From Bizionia myxarmorum (lineage in GTDB: Bacteria > Bacteroidota > Bacteroidia > Flavobacteriales > Flavobacteriaceae): 64,000 nt of DNA. The first letter of the stretch is position 1. Every line of letters starts with the position of its first letter. The translations under genes and the position numbers were made by a program. The stretch lies in assembly GCF_008086205.1 (NCBI RefSeq), contig NZ_VSKK01000003.1:310001-374000 (forward strand), in the 5' to 3' direction. Below, piece by piece: positions 37,428 through 46,590 of the stretch. The notes beneath the pieces are model-generated. The model was not told the DNA's origin, did no database searches, and saw only the letters and a list, made by a program, of their open reading frames with translations.

Positions 37428-38636
37428 TTAATTAATTTTGTAACCTTCAAACCAACTTCCATAGCCATTCATTTTTTCATTTTCTGTAGTGGAATAGTTT
37501 CTTAATAGAACATACACCACTTTTCCAGCGGTTAAATAATAAATGCCGCTGACTTCTGTTTTATTTTGATGTCCAGTTGTAGAGGTTGAATAGCGGACAT
37601 TAACATCTATATTAAAATGTATTCTAAAACTCGCGGTACTAATAGTATTTGATTGGGAAACGCAAGCATGTAAAAAATAGTAGCCTGCTGTAGGCGCTAC
37701 AAATCGTCTGGTTACCGTGTTAAAAGCACTGTTCGTATCATAATCCACGGTATCCCATATATCAGTTTCCACTTCAGTACCTGCATTAATATCTTTGACT
37801 GCAAAACCATTACCTCTTACTTTAAATAAGACAGCTGCCTTACTATCCACATATGTTTTTACTGCTTTTTCAGTAGGTATTACGTAATTGCTGTTTCCAG
37901 ACAAAGTGCCATCAGCAGAAAATGCGTTTACGCGTTGTCCTGTTTTCAAGGCCAAACCCGCGCTATTTAAGCTCATTATAGGATCATATCCAACTTCTGT
38001 GGTTAAATCTGAATCTAAATAAAATTTCAAATTATCGGACTTATTTTCAATTTTGTAAAAACTATGTGAGCCTGTTTCTTCTCCATTTCTTAATTCCACT
38101 TTTGTAGAATTATTGACAGTTGGAACCACTAATTTTATTCCGGCATTAAAATTGTCTTGAATTTCTAACCGATCTGTGGGTGCATTTGTTCCTATTCCTA
38201 CATTTTCTGTTTGTAAAAAGACAGCATTACTATTTTTACTCCAAGTTTTATTACCAGCGCTTAAGGCATAAGGAACTGTTTTAAATTCCGTAGTTCCCAT
38301 ATTTATTAAACCGGAACCTATATTAATCCATACTTGAAGAAAATGCGTATTGCTTGACCAATCAATAGTGTTAAAAGCAGCACTTCCTGATACCAACGCC
38401 CCTTCTCCAATATTTACAATTACGGTTCCATTAGCATCTGTAGTTGGTGAATGGCTTTCTGAATAGACGATAGTTTGTGCTGCACCTTCTAAAATTTTAA
38501 ATTGAATTTGAATAAGATCATTTGCAACCACATTACCTAGATCATCCTTTATAAGTGCCTTATAATTGATGCCGTTTTGTGCAAATGATATCATGGTTAT
38601 AAACATGATAAATAGAAGTGTTAGTTTGGTTTTCAT
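37428..38636 (-). CDS. Secreted protein with C-terminal C1q-like domain
   Basis: A 402-aa exported protein with signal peptide MKTKLTLLFIMFITMISFAQ. Residues 20-130 (NGINYKALIKD to TTEFKTVPYAL) are nearly the same as the N-terminus of the S74 protein at 38969-40543. Next comes a GIGTNAPTDRLEI segment typical of flavobacterial fibre-like proteins. The last 134 residues (from FKVRGNGF at about 269) look like a C1q/TNF-type jellyroll, with the conserved FVAPTAGYYFLHA strand and a closing FEGYKI. C1q heads usually trimerise and bind ligands. There is no T9SS tail. It heads a four-gene operon under an HTCS-type promoter. Confidence 0.72.
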   Translation of the reverse strand: MKTKLTLLFIMFITMISFAQNGINYKALIKDDLGNVVANDLIQIQFKILEGAAQTIVYSESHSPTTDANGTVIVNIGEGALVSGSAAFNTIDWSSNTHFLQVWINIGSGLINMGTTEFKTVPYALSAGNKTWSKNSNAVFLQTENVGIGTNAPTDRLEIQDNFNAGIKLVVPTVNNSTKVELRNGEETGSHSFYKIENKSDNLKFYLDSDLTTEVGYDPIMSLNSAGLALKTGQRVNAFSADGTLSGNSNYVIPTEKAVKTYVDSKAAVLFKVRGNGFAVKDINAGTEVETDIWDTVDYDTNSAFNTVTRRFVAPTAGYYFLHACVSQSNTISTASFRIHFNIDVNVRYSTSTTGHQNKTEVSGIYYLTAGKVVYVLLRNYSTTENEKMNGYGSWFEGYKIN

Positions 38637-38666
38637 GATATGTTGTTTAAAGCTTTAATAGCTTAA

Positions 38667-38683
38667 TTTTAAAAAGGTTAACA
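38667..38683 (-). promoter_or_regulatory. TTAAAAGGTTAACA leader box, copy 2
   Basis: TTTTAAAAAGGTTAACA, 31-47 bp before the C1q-protein start. It lies inside the leader expected from the promoter at 38712. Confidence 0.5.
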
Positions 38684-38711
38684 ACGTGCAAATAAAAATT
38701 TGGCTTGATTT

Positions 38712-38777
38712 CAAATGTAAAATACATTGCATTATTCATGTAACACTATTGTTTCAAACTCTATAAAATATGTTTCA
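38712..38777 (-). promoter_or_regulatory. Predicted HTCS-controlled promoter a (C1q operon)
   Basis: The -7 hexamer TACATTTG (minus strand, 38712-38719) is followed upstream by two GTTTCA half-sites, at 38751-38756 and 38772-38777. Their period is 21 bp and CTATAAA (38761-38767) lies between them. The same geometry is repeated at 40833-40898 and 46686-46751. A good -33 element is missing, as expected for an activator-dependent promoter. Confidence 0.65.
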
Positions 38778-38840
38778 TGCTCCTTGTTATAGCCTAAAAC
38801 ACTGAATAAGAAATAATTTTAAATACTTTAAAAAAGCGAC

Positions 38841-38957
38841 TCAAACCTTACGATGCTTTTCGTCTTCATGATAGGTATTACAACTAAACACCAGCAACAG
38901 TAAATTGATAATGGTTAATAATACTAGCCCAGAAAAAATATATACTATAGTCATCAT
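38841..38957 (-). CDS. Putative 38-aa single-span membrane peptide
   Basis: This short ORF starts with two ATGs, 11 bp after the S74-protein stop codon, and encodes MMTIVYIFSGLVLLTIINLL then a Cys and a charged tail, HEDEKHRKV. The layout (one hydrophobic helix of about 24 residues, then a short charged end) is that of a genuine membrane peptide. No Shine-Dalgarno is obvious, but flavobacteria often lack one. It would be co-transcribed with the S74 protein. The function is unknown; a chance ORF is still possible. Confidence 0.4.
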   Translation of the reverse strand: MMTIVYIFSGLVLLTIINLLLLVFSCNTYHEDEKHRKV

Positions 38958-38968
38958 GATTTCTGTTA

Positions 38969-40543
38969 TTAATTATTTTCTAATGCTTCTATACGCGCTT
39001 TCAAACTATTATTTTCAGATTTTAGTTCTTTAACCGCATTAATTAAAACTGGTATCAATTCAGTATAACTTAAGCTTAGGGTTCTATCTTCATTATCGGC
39101 TGTGTGGACAATTTCTTTTATAATAGGTTGCACCTCTTGTGCTATTAAACCAATAGATTTATGGTCTTGGGTTCTATTATTCCAATGGTATGCAACAGGG
39201 TTTAATTGCAATATGGTTTCTAATCCGTAGGATAAAGGAGTGATGTCTTTTTTGAGACGTCTGTCGCTGCTGTGTACCACCACGCCCCCTACTCTAACAT
39301 CACCACCATCTTGTTGTAAAAAAAGGGTTGAAGCAGCACCATTATTTCTTGCCATAATTTCATTTTCATCAAAAACGAGATTAGACCCATTTGTAGCGCC
39401 CAAAACCAAATAGCCAGAATCACTGTTGTAACTAGCATCATCTCCCACAGCTATTTGAAACCTTGAAGACGGTGTTGAAGTACCGATTCCCACATGACCA
39501 TTTTTTAAAATTGTAAATGAGTTTAATCTTAATATACCATTTACTGGAAAGCCAATATAGCTGCCATAACCGATTTCGAATATAGGGTCTGTTTCAACCC
39601 ATGTTGTAGCACTACCGCCTCCAACGTTGTACTTTCCAATGGCTAAAGAATTATAACTAGACGCTTTTGTATTATAACCCAAAGCAGTAGAGTTAAGTCC
39701 AGAAGCCTTTGTAGATAGCCCCATTGATATTGAATTATCTCCTGTTGCTTCTGTATCATCCCCTGTGGCAACAGAATTGGTTCCTGAAGCAAATGTCCCA
39801 CTACCCAAAGTACTAGAATTGGAACCAAATGCTTCTGTTCCATAACCCATGGCAGTGGAATTACTTCCAGATGCCACTGTAGAGCGACCCATGGCTGTAG
39901 AAGAATTTGCAGATGCTTCACTAAAAACACCCATAGCTGTAGTATAGAGATTAGATGCTTTGGTAGCATACCCAATTGCTGTTGCATAATTACCTGTAGC
40001 CCCTGCAGTGGTGCTTGGTACAAGACTAGTACTTATATCTACTGCATATAATCCTATATTAGCATAATTACTTGGGTCTCTACCTTTTAATCTCCAACCA
40101 TTACCATTACCTTCATTTATAATTTCCAGACCTGAAACATTATTTGCAACAGCTGCTGTTTCAGCATGTAAAGCATATGGTACTGTTTTAAACTCCGTGG
40201 TTCCCATATCAACTAATCCAGCTCCTGTATTTATTTTTGTGTTTAAAAAGGTGGTGTCGCTTGCCCAATCAATGGCATTAAAAGTGCCGCTGACAGGCGT
40301 GCCTTCCCCAATATTTATTATAATAATACCGTTAGCATCTGTGGTTGGTGTGCGTATTTCTTGGTACACATTAGTTTGTGCGACACCTTGAAGGATGGTG
40401 AATTGTACCGATATTAAATCGTTGGCTATAATATTGCCATTAGCATCTTTTATAATTGCTTTGTAGTTGATGCCATTTTGAGCAATTGCTGTATAGCTTA
40501 TTAATAAAATTAATCCTAAAATAATGTGTTTAAGTACTTTCAT
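38969..40543 (-). CDS. Secreted protein with YadA-like head repeats and S74 chaperone domain
   Basis: A 524-aa exported protein with signal peptide to about residue 21. Residues 22-130 match the N-terminus of the C1q protein downstream. Residues about 180-300 are seven to eight 14-residue repeats (TAMG/ATAIG, then ASGSNS) of the YadA/trimeric-autotransporter head type. The last 99 residues (from SDRRLKKDITPL, 426) are a peptidase S74 intramolecular chaperone, which trimerises phage tail spikes and endosialidases and then cleaves itself off. It ends in a short coiled coil. The S74 Ser/Lys pair is plausible at SDRRLKKD. The protein likely forms a trimeric surface fibre. Confidence 0.8.
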   Translation of the reverse strand: MKVLKHIILGLILLISYTAIAQNGINYKAIIKDANGNIIANDLISVQFTILQGVAQTNVYQEIRTPTTDANGIIIINIGEGTPVSGTFNAIDWASDTTFLNTKINTGAGLVDMGTTEFKTVPYALHAETAAVANNVSGLEIINEGNGNGWRLKGRDPSNYANIGLYAVDISTSLVPSTTAGATGNYATAIGYATKASNLYTTAMGVFSEASANSSTAMGRSTVASGSNSTAMGYGTEAFGSNSSTLGSGTFASGTNSVATGDDTEATGDNSISMGLSTKASGLNSTALGYNTKASSYNSLAIGKYNVGGGSATTWVETDPIFEIGYGSYIGFPVNGILRLNSFTILKNGHVGIGTSTPSSRFQIAVGDDASYNSDSGYLVLGATNGSNLVFDENEIMARNNGAASTLFLQQDGGDVRVGGVVVHSSDRRLKKDITPLSYGLETILQLNPVAYHWNNRTQDHKSIGLIAQEVQPIIKEIVHTADNEDRTLSLSYTELIPVLINAVKELKSENNSLKARIEALENN

Positions 40544-40640
40544 AATATCTAAATTATTGATTGTTTATTGCTTCCAGTTGCTGCACTATTTGATAATTAA
40601 ATGCAGCTAAATTTTATGTATTTATACTTTATGATATATT

Positions 40641-40657
40641 CTTTTAAAAGGTTAACT
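40641..40657 (-). promoter_or_regulatory. TTAAAAGGTTAACA leader box, copy 3
   Basis: CTTTTAAAAGGTTAACT lies between the 47-aa ORF and the S74-protein gene, 98-114 bp before the S74 start. Confidence 0.5.
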
Positions 40658-40665
40658 GAACAGAC

Positions 40666-40809
40666 TTAATTTGATTCCTTAATAATCTTGACTGACATCA
40701 CGACCTTATTATTCAATAATATTTCAAGTTCATAATGACCTTTCTTTAGATGGTTAATACTTAAATATATTTTATCATTCTTTCTGGGGCTATTGCTATA
40801 GCTTTTCAT
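40666..40809 (-). CDS. Putative 47-aa small protein (surface-protein tail-like)
   Basis: This ORF encodes 47 residues: MKSYSNSPRKNDKIYLSINH, then a GHYELEILLNNKVVMSVKIIKE stretch and stop. The strand pattern GHYELEILLNNKVVMSVKI resembles the last beta strands of secreted-protein tails, though it has no signal peptide. Its ATG lies 24 bp after a -7-like hexamer that belongs to the HTCS-type promoter b, so it could be the first gene of the S74 operon. A leader peptide or a chance ORF are alternatives. Confidence 0.4.
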   Translation of the reverse strand: MKSYSNSPRKNDKIYLSINHLKKGHYELEILLNNKVVMSVKIIKESN

Positions 40810-40832
40810 TTATTAACTATTTAAAAGTTTGA

Positions 40833-40898
40833 TAAAAGTATGTGGAAGTTTCACCTTTGAATAACAGATATGTGTCAAAGACTATAAATTATGTTTCA
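40833..40898 (-). promoter_or_regulatory. Predicted HTCS-controlled promoter b (47-aa ORF and S74 gene)
   Basis: The -7-like TACTTTTA (minus strand, 40833-40840) lies exactly 39 bp from the first half-site GTGTCA (40872-40877). The second half-site, GTTTCA (40893-40898), is 21 bp further. CTATAAA at 40882-40888 lies between them at the same offset as in promoters a and c. Confidence 0.65.
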
Positions 40899-40931
40899 AA
40901 GGGTGTAAAAGTGCTTAGAATGCGCTACTTT

Positions 40932-43900
40932 CTAGTTTTTTAGAAAATATTCGTTAGGCGTGCAGCCGTAAACGTCTTTAAAGCATTTATTAAAATATGA
41001 AGGGGAATTAAATCCAATTTGATAAGCAATTTCTGCCATGGTAGCGTCTGATTTCTTTAACAACTCTAAAGATAATTTTAAACGCTGTGAACGTAAAAAC
41101 TCGCTCGTTGTCATGCCAGTTATGGCTTTCAGTTTTCTGTGAAGTTGCGTTCTACTAATTTGCATCTGCTTACCCAAAGCGTCGCTGTTAAAGTCAGGAT
41201 TGGTTATATATTCGTCTAAAGTAACTTGAAGCCTTTTTAAAAATTCAGTTTCGGTGGAGGTTATTGCTAATTCTGGATTAAGTTGAAAGTTTTTACTAAA
41301 ATGCTTTTTAAGTTTTTGTCTATTTTCGATTAGCTTTTCAACACGTAATTTTAATTTCTCACTAGAAAATGGCTTGGTTACGTGAGCATCTGCTCCCGTT
41401 TTAAGACCTTCTATTTCATTTTTATTACCCACTTTGGCTGTTAATAATATAATGGGGATATGACTGGTTAGCTCATTTGTTTTTAAGGTATCACATAAGT
41501 TAATGCCATCTAAAAGAGGCATCATAATATCGCTAATTATTAAATCCGGCAATTCTTTTAATGCCATTTCAACACCTTCTTTTCCATTTTTAGCTTGGAT
41601 AATATTATAATGATTAAAAAAAATGGATATTATAAATTCGCGAATATCGGGCTCATCTTCAACTACTAAGAGCAAGGGTGTGTCATCATTTATAATTTCC
41701 AGGTAGGTATTTTTTTCGGTAATAATAGGTTCTATGTAAACCGGGGTATCTATTTCATCTAAAGTAAATGCATCCTCGGTTAAAGGAAGTGACACTGTAA
41801 ATTGAATATAATTATCTGCCATGTTATTCGCCACAATTGTGCCTTTGGCAAGTGCTACCAATTCTCTAACTAAAGCTAAACCAACACCAACACCCTCTGA
41901 AAATTCATTGTTTTGATAAAACCTTTGAAATAATTTACCTAAATCCGTTAAACTACCTTGTTCAATTTTATTAGTGATGGAAATTACTAAATTGTATTCC
42001 TGCTGACTTGCCTCAAATTGAATAACACTTTCTTTTGGCGCATATTTAACCGCATTGGAAAATATATTGGAGACGACCTTTTCTATTATATCGCTATCAA
42101 ACCAAACATCCTGTAACTTTTCAATTCGCGATTCTATTCGAATATCTTTTTTAGTTGCTTTATACTGAAATGCAAACACCAATTGTTTTAATAAAATGCT
42201 CAAATTACCTTTCGAAACTTTCAATTTTGTTTGTCCAGAATCTAACATGGACAATTCCAACATTTGATTGACTAATTTTAAAAGTCTATTGGCATTTTGT
42301 TTCACTAAACCCAATTCCTTTTTATCTTGTTTAGAGAGATTTTTTTTACTTAATTGAGTTTCTATAGGTCCAGAAATTAATGTTAAAGGCGTTCTAAATT
42401 CATGTGAAATATTCGTGTATAACTTGGTTTTTAATTCATCCAACTTTTTAAGGCGTTCTGTTTCCAAATGCTCCAAACGCAATTGATTTTTTACGTGCCA
42501 ACGCCATTTTAAATATTTATATAGTATAAATAAGAAAATGAGTCCTAAAATAAAATAGACCAACCTTGCTATATTGGTGGCGTACCAAGGTTGTAAAATA
42601 GTAAAGGAATGTGTGGCTGGCTCCAAATTCCATACGCCATCATAGTTACTTGAAATAACCTGAAACTGATAAGAATTGGGTGGTAAATTGGTATAATGTG
42701 CTTTGTTATTATGTCCAGAAGAAATCCAATCTCTATCGTTATTTATAAGCCTGTATTTATACTGATTTCGCTCAGGTTGTGAAAAATGCAAGGCAGAAAA
42801 TGTAAACGTTACAGTATTTTCCGAATGTTTTAATTCTTGGTTTGGTTGTAAAGAACGTTCTGTATTAAAGACTTCCAAACCTGAAATAATGGTCTTAGGT
42901 TTGGTCGGATTGGCATATAATTGATTCGGATTAAACCAATTTAATCCTTCTAAACCACCAAAATATAATGTGTTATTATCATCCTTAAAGTAAGCACCAG
43001 TATTAAATTCTGAAGCTTGTAAACCGTCATAATTCGTATAATTTTCTATACTTAAGGAATCATTTTTCGAATAAAAACGCGATATGCCTTTATTGGAACT
43101 AATCCATAGACTTCCATTTTCATCGGGTAAAATTCCGTAGATAACATTGTTAGGAATGCCTTCAGCAGTTGTATAAATATTCCTTTTATTGGTTAATGTA
43201 TTATAGGAAATTAAACCATCACCATTGGTCCCAATCCAAAGCATATTTTTATCAAGAAATAATGATTTCACCGGGTAGTGTAGCTGGAGAATTTCTTCAA
43301 TAGCATTCTGTTCTATATCTAATTTAAAGATGCCTTCATCTTCGGTTCCAATCCAAAATGTATGATCGTTTTGCTTTTTTATAACGCGAATATTATCGGA
43401 CGTGAGGTTGGAATTTTCAATAGAATAATGCTGTTGAATGCCCTTTTCAATATCAAACAGAATTAATCCGTGATTTCTAGTGCATAACCATAATTTGTTG
43501 TTGGATGCTTCACTAATATTCCAAATTGTAAAAGCACTGGTTTCTTGAAAGTTTATAAACTGGCCAGCTGCAGTGCGTTTCTGCAATCCTTGATTTTGAT
43601 GCCCAATCCAAAGTTCATCTTTATAGTGAAATAAGCTCATAACACGGTTGGTGAGCAAATTGGAGTTTTCACTGGTTAAAGTCTCAAAGTCCTCATTTTT
43701 TACATTAATTTTCGTCAAACCTTTACCAGAGGTTCCTCCCCAAATGTCATTGTTTTTTACAGAAATAGCTCTAATAACATCCACGTGGATATCTTTAGGC
43801 ATTTGATTGTTGGTAAGGACATTGAATTTGGTGAGATATTCATCAAAATAACTCAATCCAGCGCCATCCGTTCCTAACCAAATAGTACCGGTAAAATCTT

Positions 43901-44813
43901 GGAATAAGCATAATACATCATTATAATGTAAGGCAAACGGATTGTTCTTATTCGCTAAAAAATGTTTGACGGTTTCGTATTTGAAATCAACTAAATATAC
44001 ACCTTGGCCATAAGTAGCTATCCAAAGTCTGTCATTTTTATCGACTAGTAAATCTTGAATATTTAAATTATTGGGAAGAATATCTTGGTCAAAACCACTA
44101 AAAGATTTAAACAGTTCTTCTTCATCTTTTTTCAAAAATAAACCACGTCCAAAACTTCCGGCATAAATGGTTTCTTGATTTGATGAAGCCAATGAGCTAA
44201 AGTTTGTATCATCGACGATTTTTATAAATTGATACCTATCATTAGTAATTTTAATAAGCCCATTATTAGTAGCTGCTAATATTGCTTTATTAGGCGTTTC
44301 TAAAAAATCATAAATAGTTCTTTTAGCATCGGCTGGTTTTAAAAATTGAAGTGTGTCTTTAGTTTTATGATTAATTTTAATCAAACCATTATCATAGGTG
44401 CCGATATAGAAATTTTTGGCGCCGTCTTGAATAAGCGTACTAACCTGATTAGTATTTAAAACAGGTTTAAATTGATCCAATTCCTGTTGATACTTTTCTA
44501 ATATACCTGAATTTGAAACTATCCAAATGCCTCCTAATTTATCTGAATAAATTTTACCGAGTTTGCTGTAAGTCGTTCGGGTTACATCTTCAAATTGGAT
44601 GTTATAAGATTTGAATTTTTTACCATCATATTTATTAAGACCGTCTTGAGTGGCAAACCATAAGTATCCAATACTATCTTGAGCAATGCTTACCACGCTG
44701 TTTTGCGAAAGTCCATCTTCCACTGTTAATTCTCTAAACGCAATTTGCTTATTGCTTTGAGAAAACACAAAACAAGGAACAAACCAAATAAAAAGTAGCG
44801 TTAAGTTCCTCAT
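40932..44813 (-). CDS. Hybrid two-component system (HTCS) sensor-regulator
   Basis: A 1293-aa one-piece sensor and regulator. A signal peptide is followed by a periplasmic ligand-binding part: 14 or so propeller repeats (LWFATQDGLNKYDG-type units, about 25-660) and a Y_Y_Y domain (about 665-735). One membrane span lies at about 748-768. Then come a HisKA helix with His804 in NISHEFRTPL, an ATPase domain (about 900-1010) and a receiver domain with phospho-acceptor Asp1095. An AraC-type double helix-turn-helix (about 1196-1293) ends the protein. HTCS proteins usually control glycan-utilisation loci. Here there is no SusC/SusD, and the neighbours are secreted structural proteins. It most likely acts on the three repeated operators around it. 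Confidence 0.93.
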   Translation of the reverse strand: MRNLTLLFIWFVPCFVFSQSNKQIAFRELTVEDGLSQNSVVSIAQDSIGYLWFATQDGLNKYDGKKFKSYNIQFEDVTRTTYSKLGKIYSDKLGGIWIVSNSGILEKYQQELDQFKPVLNTNQVSTLIQDGAKNFYIGTYDNGLIKINHKTKDTLQFLKPADAKRTIYDFLETPNKAILAATNNGLIKITNDRYQFIKIVDDTNFSSLASSNQETIYAGSFGRGLFLKKDEEELFKSFSGFDQDILPNNLNIQDLLVDKNDRLWIATYGQGVYLVDFKYETVKHFLANKNNPFALHYNDVLCLFQDFTGTIWLGTDGAGLSYFDEYLTKFNVLTNNQMPKDIHVDVIRAISVKNNDIWGGTSGKGLTKINVKNEDFETLTSENSNLLTNRVMSLFHYKDELWIGHQNQGLQKRTAAGQFINFQETSAFTIWNISEASNNKLWLCTRNHGLILFDIEKGIQQHYSIENSNLTSDNIRVIKKQNDHTFWIGTEDEGIFKLDIEQNAIEEILQLHYPVKSLFLDKNMLWIGTNGDGLISYNTLTNKRNIYTTAEGIPNNVIYGILPDENGSLWISSNKGISRFYSKNDSLSIENYTNYDGLQASEFNTGAYFKDDNNTLYFGGLEGLNWFNPNQLYANPTKPKTIISGLEVFNTERSLQPNQELKHSENTVTFTFSALHFSQPERNQYKYRLINNDRDWISSGHNNKAHYTNLPPNSYQFQVISSNYDGVWNLEPATHSFTILQPWYATNIARLVYFILGLIFLFILYKYLKWRWHVKNQLRLEHLETERLKKLDELKTKLYTNISHEFRTPLTLISGPIETQLSKKNLSKQDKKELGLVKQNANRLLKLVNQMLELSMLDSGQTKLKVSKGNLSILLKQLVFAFQYKATKKDIRIESRIEKLQDVWFDSDIIEKVVSNIFSNAVKYAPKESVIQFEASQQEYNLVISITNKIEQGSLTDLGKLFQRFYQNNEFSEGVGVGLALVRELVALAKGTIVANNMADNYIQFTVSLPLTEDAFTLDEIDTPVYIEPIITEKNTYLEIINDDTPLLLVVEDEPDIREFIISIFFNHYNIIQAKNGKEGVEMALKELPDLIISDIMMPLLDGINLCDTLKTNELTSHIPIILLTAKVGNKNEIEGLKTGADAHVTKPFSSEKLKLRVEKLIENRQKLKKHFSKNFQLNPELAITSTETEFLKRLQVTLDEYITNPDFNSDALGKQMQISRTQLHRKLKAITGMTTSEFLRSQRLKLSLELLKKSDATMAEIAYQIGFNSPSYFNKCFKDVYGCTPNEYFLKN

Positions 44814-44860
44814 GTATATGGAATTAGCAATTAAAGTACTAAAATGTTTTTAATAGTTAA

Positions 44861-44876
44861 TTTTAAAAGGTAATTA
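44861..44876 (-). promoter_or_regulatory. Partial TTAAAAGG leader box upstream of the HTCS gene, copy 4
   Basis: TTTTAAAAGGTAATTA keeps the TTTTAAAAGG half of the motif but replaces GGTTAACA with GGTAATTA. It lies 48-63 bp before the HTCS start. Confidence 0.35.
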
Positions 44877-45030
44877 TTTAATAAACGCATCAATGGTTTT
44901 GGGGATTTAATTTAAGATTCGGATTTAATACTAGTTTAAAGACGCAAAAAGATGCTAAACAATCATGGTATTAATACTGGCTTCAGAAGGATATTTGATG
45001 TGTTTATTAGATACTTTAAACAAAAATATT

Positions 45031-45060
45031 CATGCGTCAAATGTTGAATTGACGCATGAA
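45031..45060 (-). terminator. Terminator after the lipoprotein gene
   Basis: CATGCGTCAA (45031-45040) pairs perfectly with TTGACGCATG (45049-45058), with an 8-base loop. AT-rich sequence follows on the minus strand. It lies about 35 bp after the stop of the 202-aa gene. Confidence 0.7.
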
Positions 45061-45091
45061 TATGGAACTAATAGAAAAACAAAATATAATA

Positions 45092-45700
45092 TTAGGGCGT
45101 AAAATAGCGATTAATAGAAATTGATCCAGATAGTTGGGTTGTAAATTGAGCCCCATTCGTTATATCTAGAACTTGCATTTCTGCATTAAATGTTATGGTA
45201 AAATACGCATAAACGACATTTAAAAAATTGGTGATCTCCCCATAGTTGGTGATGTTTGAAGTTCCTGATAGTGGACTCATTAAATAATTACCATACATGA
45301 TAGTCAATGAGGAGCTGTCATCAATGGAAGTGGGTCCAAAATTTTTTGCTTGGTCATTGTTCATTTGTAAGATCATTGAAACTCCCATTTCATCATCGCT
45401 GTTACCATTATTCAGAACTAAAGCAATTTCATCTACCCAAACATTTTCAGAATTAGTATATTGTTGTCTGATGGCATAGGCGCCATTACCCATATCCTTA
45501 TTAGGCAAATTTCCGGAAAATGTTTTACCATTTATTTCGCCTCCGCTAAAGCTTAAATTATAGGTATGACTTTCGCCTTCTGTTACTGTAGGAATATTAT
45601 TTGTAGGATTATCATTTACGGGCTTATCATTTGAACAGGAAATTGTAATTAATAATGCTAGAATGAATAAAACTTTACTAGTTATTTGCGTTATTTTCAT
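45092..45700 (-). CDS. Secreted lipoprotein, unknown function
   Basis: A 202-aa lipoprotein with lipobox LITISCSN (Cys22) followed by an Asn/Pro-rich tether (NDKPVNDNPTNN). The mature part is beta-rich (SHTYNLSFSGGEINGKTFSGN, NVVYAYFTITFNAEMQVLDI). No domain is recognised; the beta-sandwich look is shared with many flavobacterial surface lipoproteins. It starts 35 bp after the DUF4412 gene, so the two form an operon that begins at HTCS-type promoter c and ends at the hairpin at 45031. It is probably outer-membrane anchored. Confidence 0.75.
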   Translation of the reverse strand: MKITQITSKVLFILALLITISCSNDKPVNDNPTNNIPTVTEGESHTYNLSFSGGEINGKTFSGNLPNKDMGNGAYAIRQQYTNSENVWVDEIALVLNNGNSDDEMGVSMILQMNNDQAKNFGPTSIDDSSSLTIMYGNYLMSPLSGTSNITNYGEITNFLNVVYAYFTITFNAEMQVLDITNGAQFTTQLSGSISINRYFTP

Positions 45701-45735
45701 GATCGATTTTATTAGATGTTATTGGTTAATATGAT

Positions 45736-46548
45736 TTACATAAACTTCTTATAATCCGTGGTATTGATTTTGAAATCAGATTTTTCTAGAGCTACACAGC
45801 GCATGCTCATAGTTTCTTCTTTACGTTTGGACGTGTCCGTAATATACATTTCCATCATAATACCTTCAATATTTCCCATCCAAGCTTGATTGGAATTCTT
45901 ACTTTTATCAGCAATGTCTTGAAACCCTTTTGGGAACGAAACACCAGCATCCTGCGTAATCCAAAATTTTCCTTTCATATCGCTAGATGTTACATTGTAT
46001 TCTGAACAGTTATAGCCCAAAATGGATTTGGTTCTGCCTGTTTTTTCAAACTTGACATCCTTTTCCTCTTGGTTGTCTTCTAACATTTTACCGAAATCCA
46101 TACTAGTAGCCATCAACATTTTTGTTCCGCCGGACTCTGTAAACATAAAAAGCGACTGTTTATCCATATCCATCACCGTAAACATAGTTGCCGCTGCTTC
46201 CATAGTACTTCCCAAGTAATTTTTGTCTTTCGCTAAATAGTAGGTTAGATTGGTATTGTATTTATCGTTTTCCATTTGCATCACGTATTTATGTGTAAAC
46301 GTGTAAACAGCATCGGGCGTTTTATCTACACTAGAAACAGATTTATTTTTAGATTTTTTGGAAGATTGTTTATTGTTGAAACTAGAATCGAAAGCCTTTT
46401 CAGTTTCCTTTTGAGCTTTTTGTTCCACTTTCCGTTCTAAAGTACGTTCAGCCGATTTTGCGGCTTTATCAGCTAGTCTATCAAAAATTTGTGCTTGTCC
46501 AGAATATGCAAAGCAAACGAGAAGTAATATGGAGAGAATTGATTTCAT
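45736..46548 (-). CDS. DUF4412 exported protein
   Basis: A 270-aa protein with a signal peptide (MKSILSILLLVCFAYSGQAQ). A charged, probably helical segment follows (about 22-75, ADKAAKSAERTLERKVEQKA). The DUF4412 beta domain fills about 80-250, with YNCSEYNVTSSDMKGKFWIT. DUF4412 proteins are periplasmic or secreted and have no known biochemical role. The gene has a 137-nt leader from HTCS-type promoter c, with the TTAAAAGGTTAACA box inside it. Confidence 0.75.
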   Translation of the reverse strand: MKSILSILLLVCFAYSGQAQIFDRLADKAAKSAERTLERKVEQKAQKETEKAFDSSFNNKQSSKKSKNKSVSSVDKTPDAVYTFTHKYVMQMENDKYNTNLTYYLAKDKNYLGSTMEAAATMFTVMDMDKQSLFMFTESGGTKMLMATSMDFGKMLEDNQEEKDVKFEKTGRTKSILGYNCSEYNVTSSDMKGKFWITQDAGVSFPKGFQDIADKSKNSNQAWMGNIEGIMMEMYITDTSKRKEETMSMRCVALEKSDFKINTTDYKKFM

Positions 46549-46590
46549 AATAAAAGTTTTTAAGGTTTTATGTTACTTATTAATAAGCCA

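Noticed and set aside
39643..40023. 126-codon ORF inside the S74 gene
   Set aside because: It arises from the repeated YadA-head DNA in another frame, with no independent features.
40932..44813. Polysaccharide utilisation locus
   Set aside because: An HTCS is present, but no SusC, SusD or glycoside hydrolase is seen around it.
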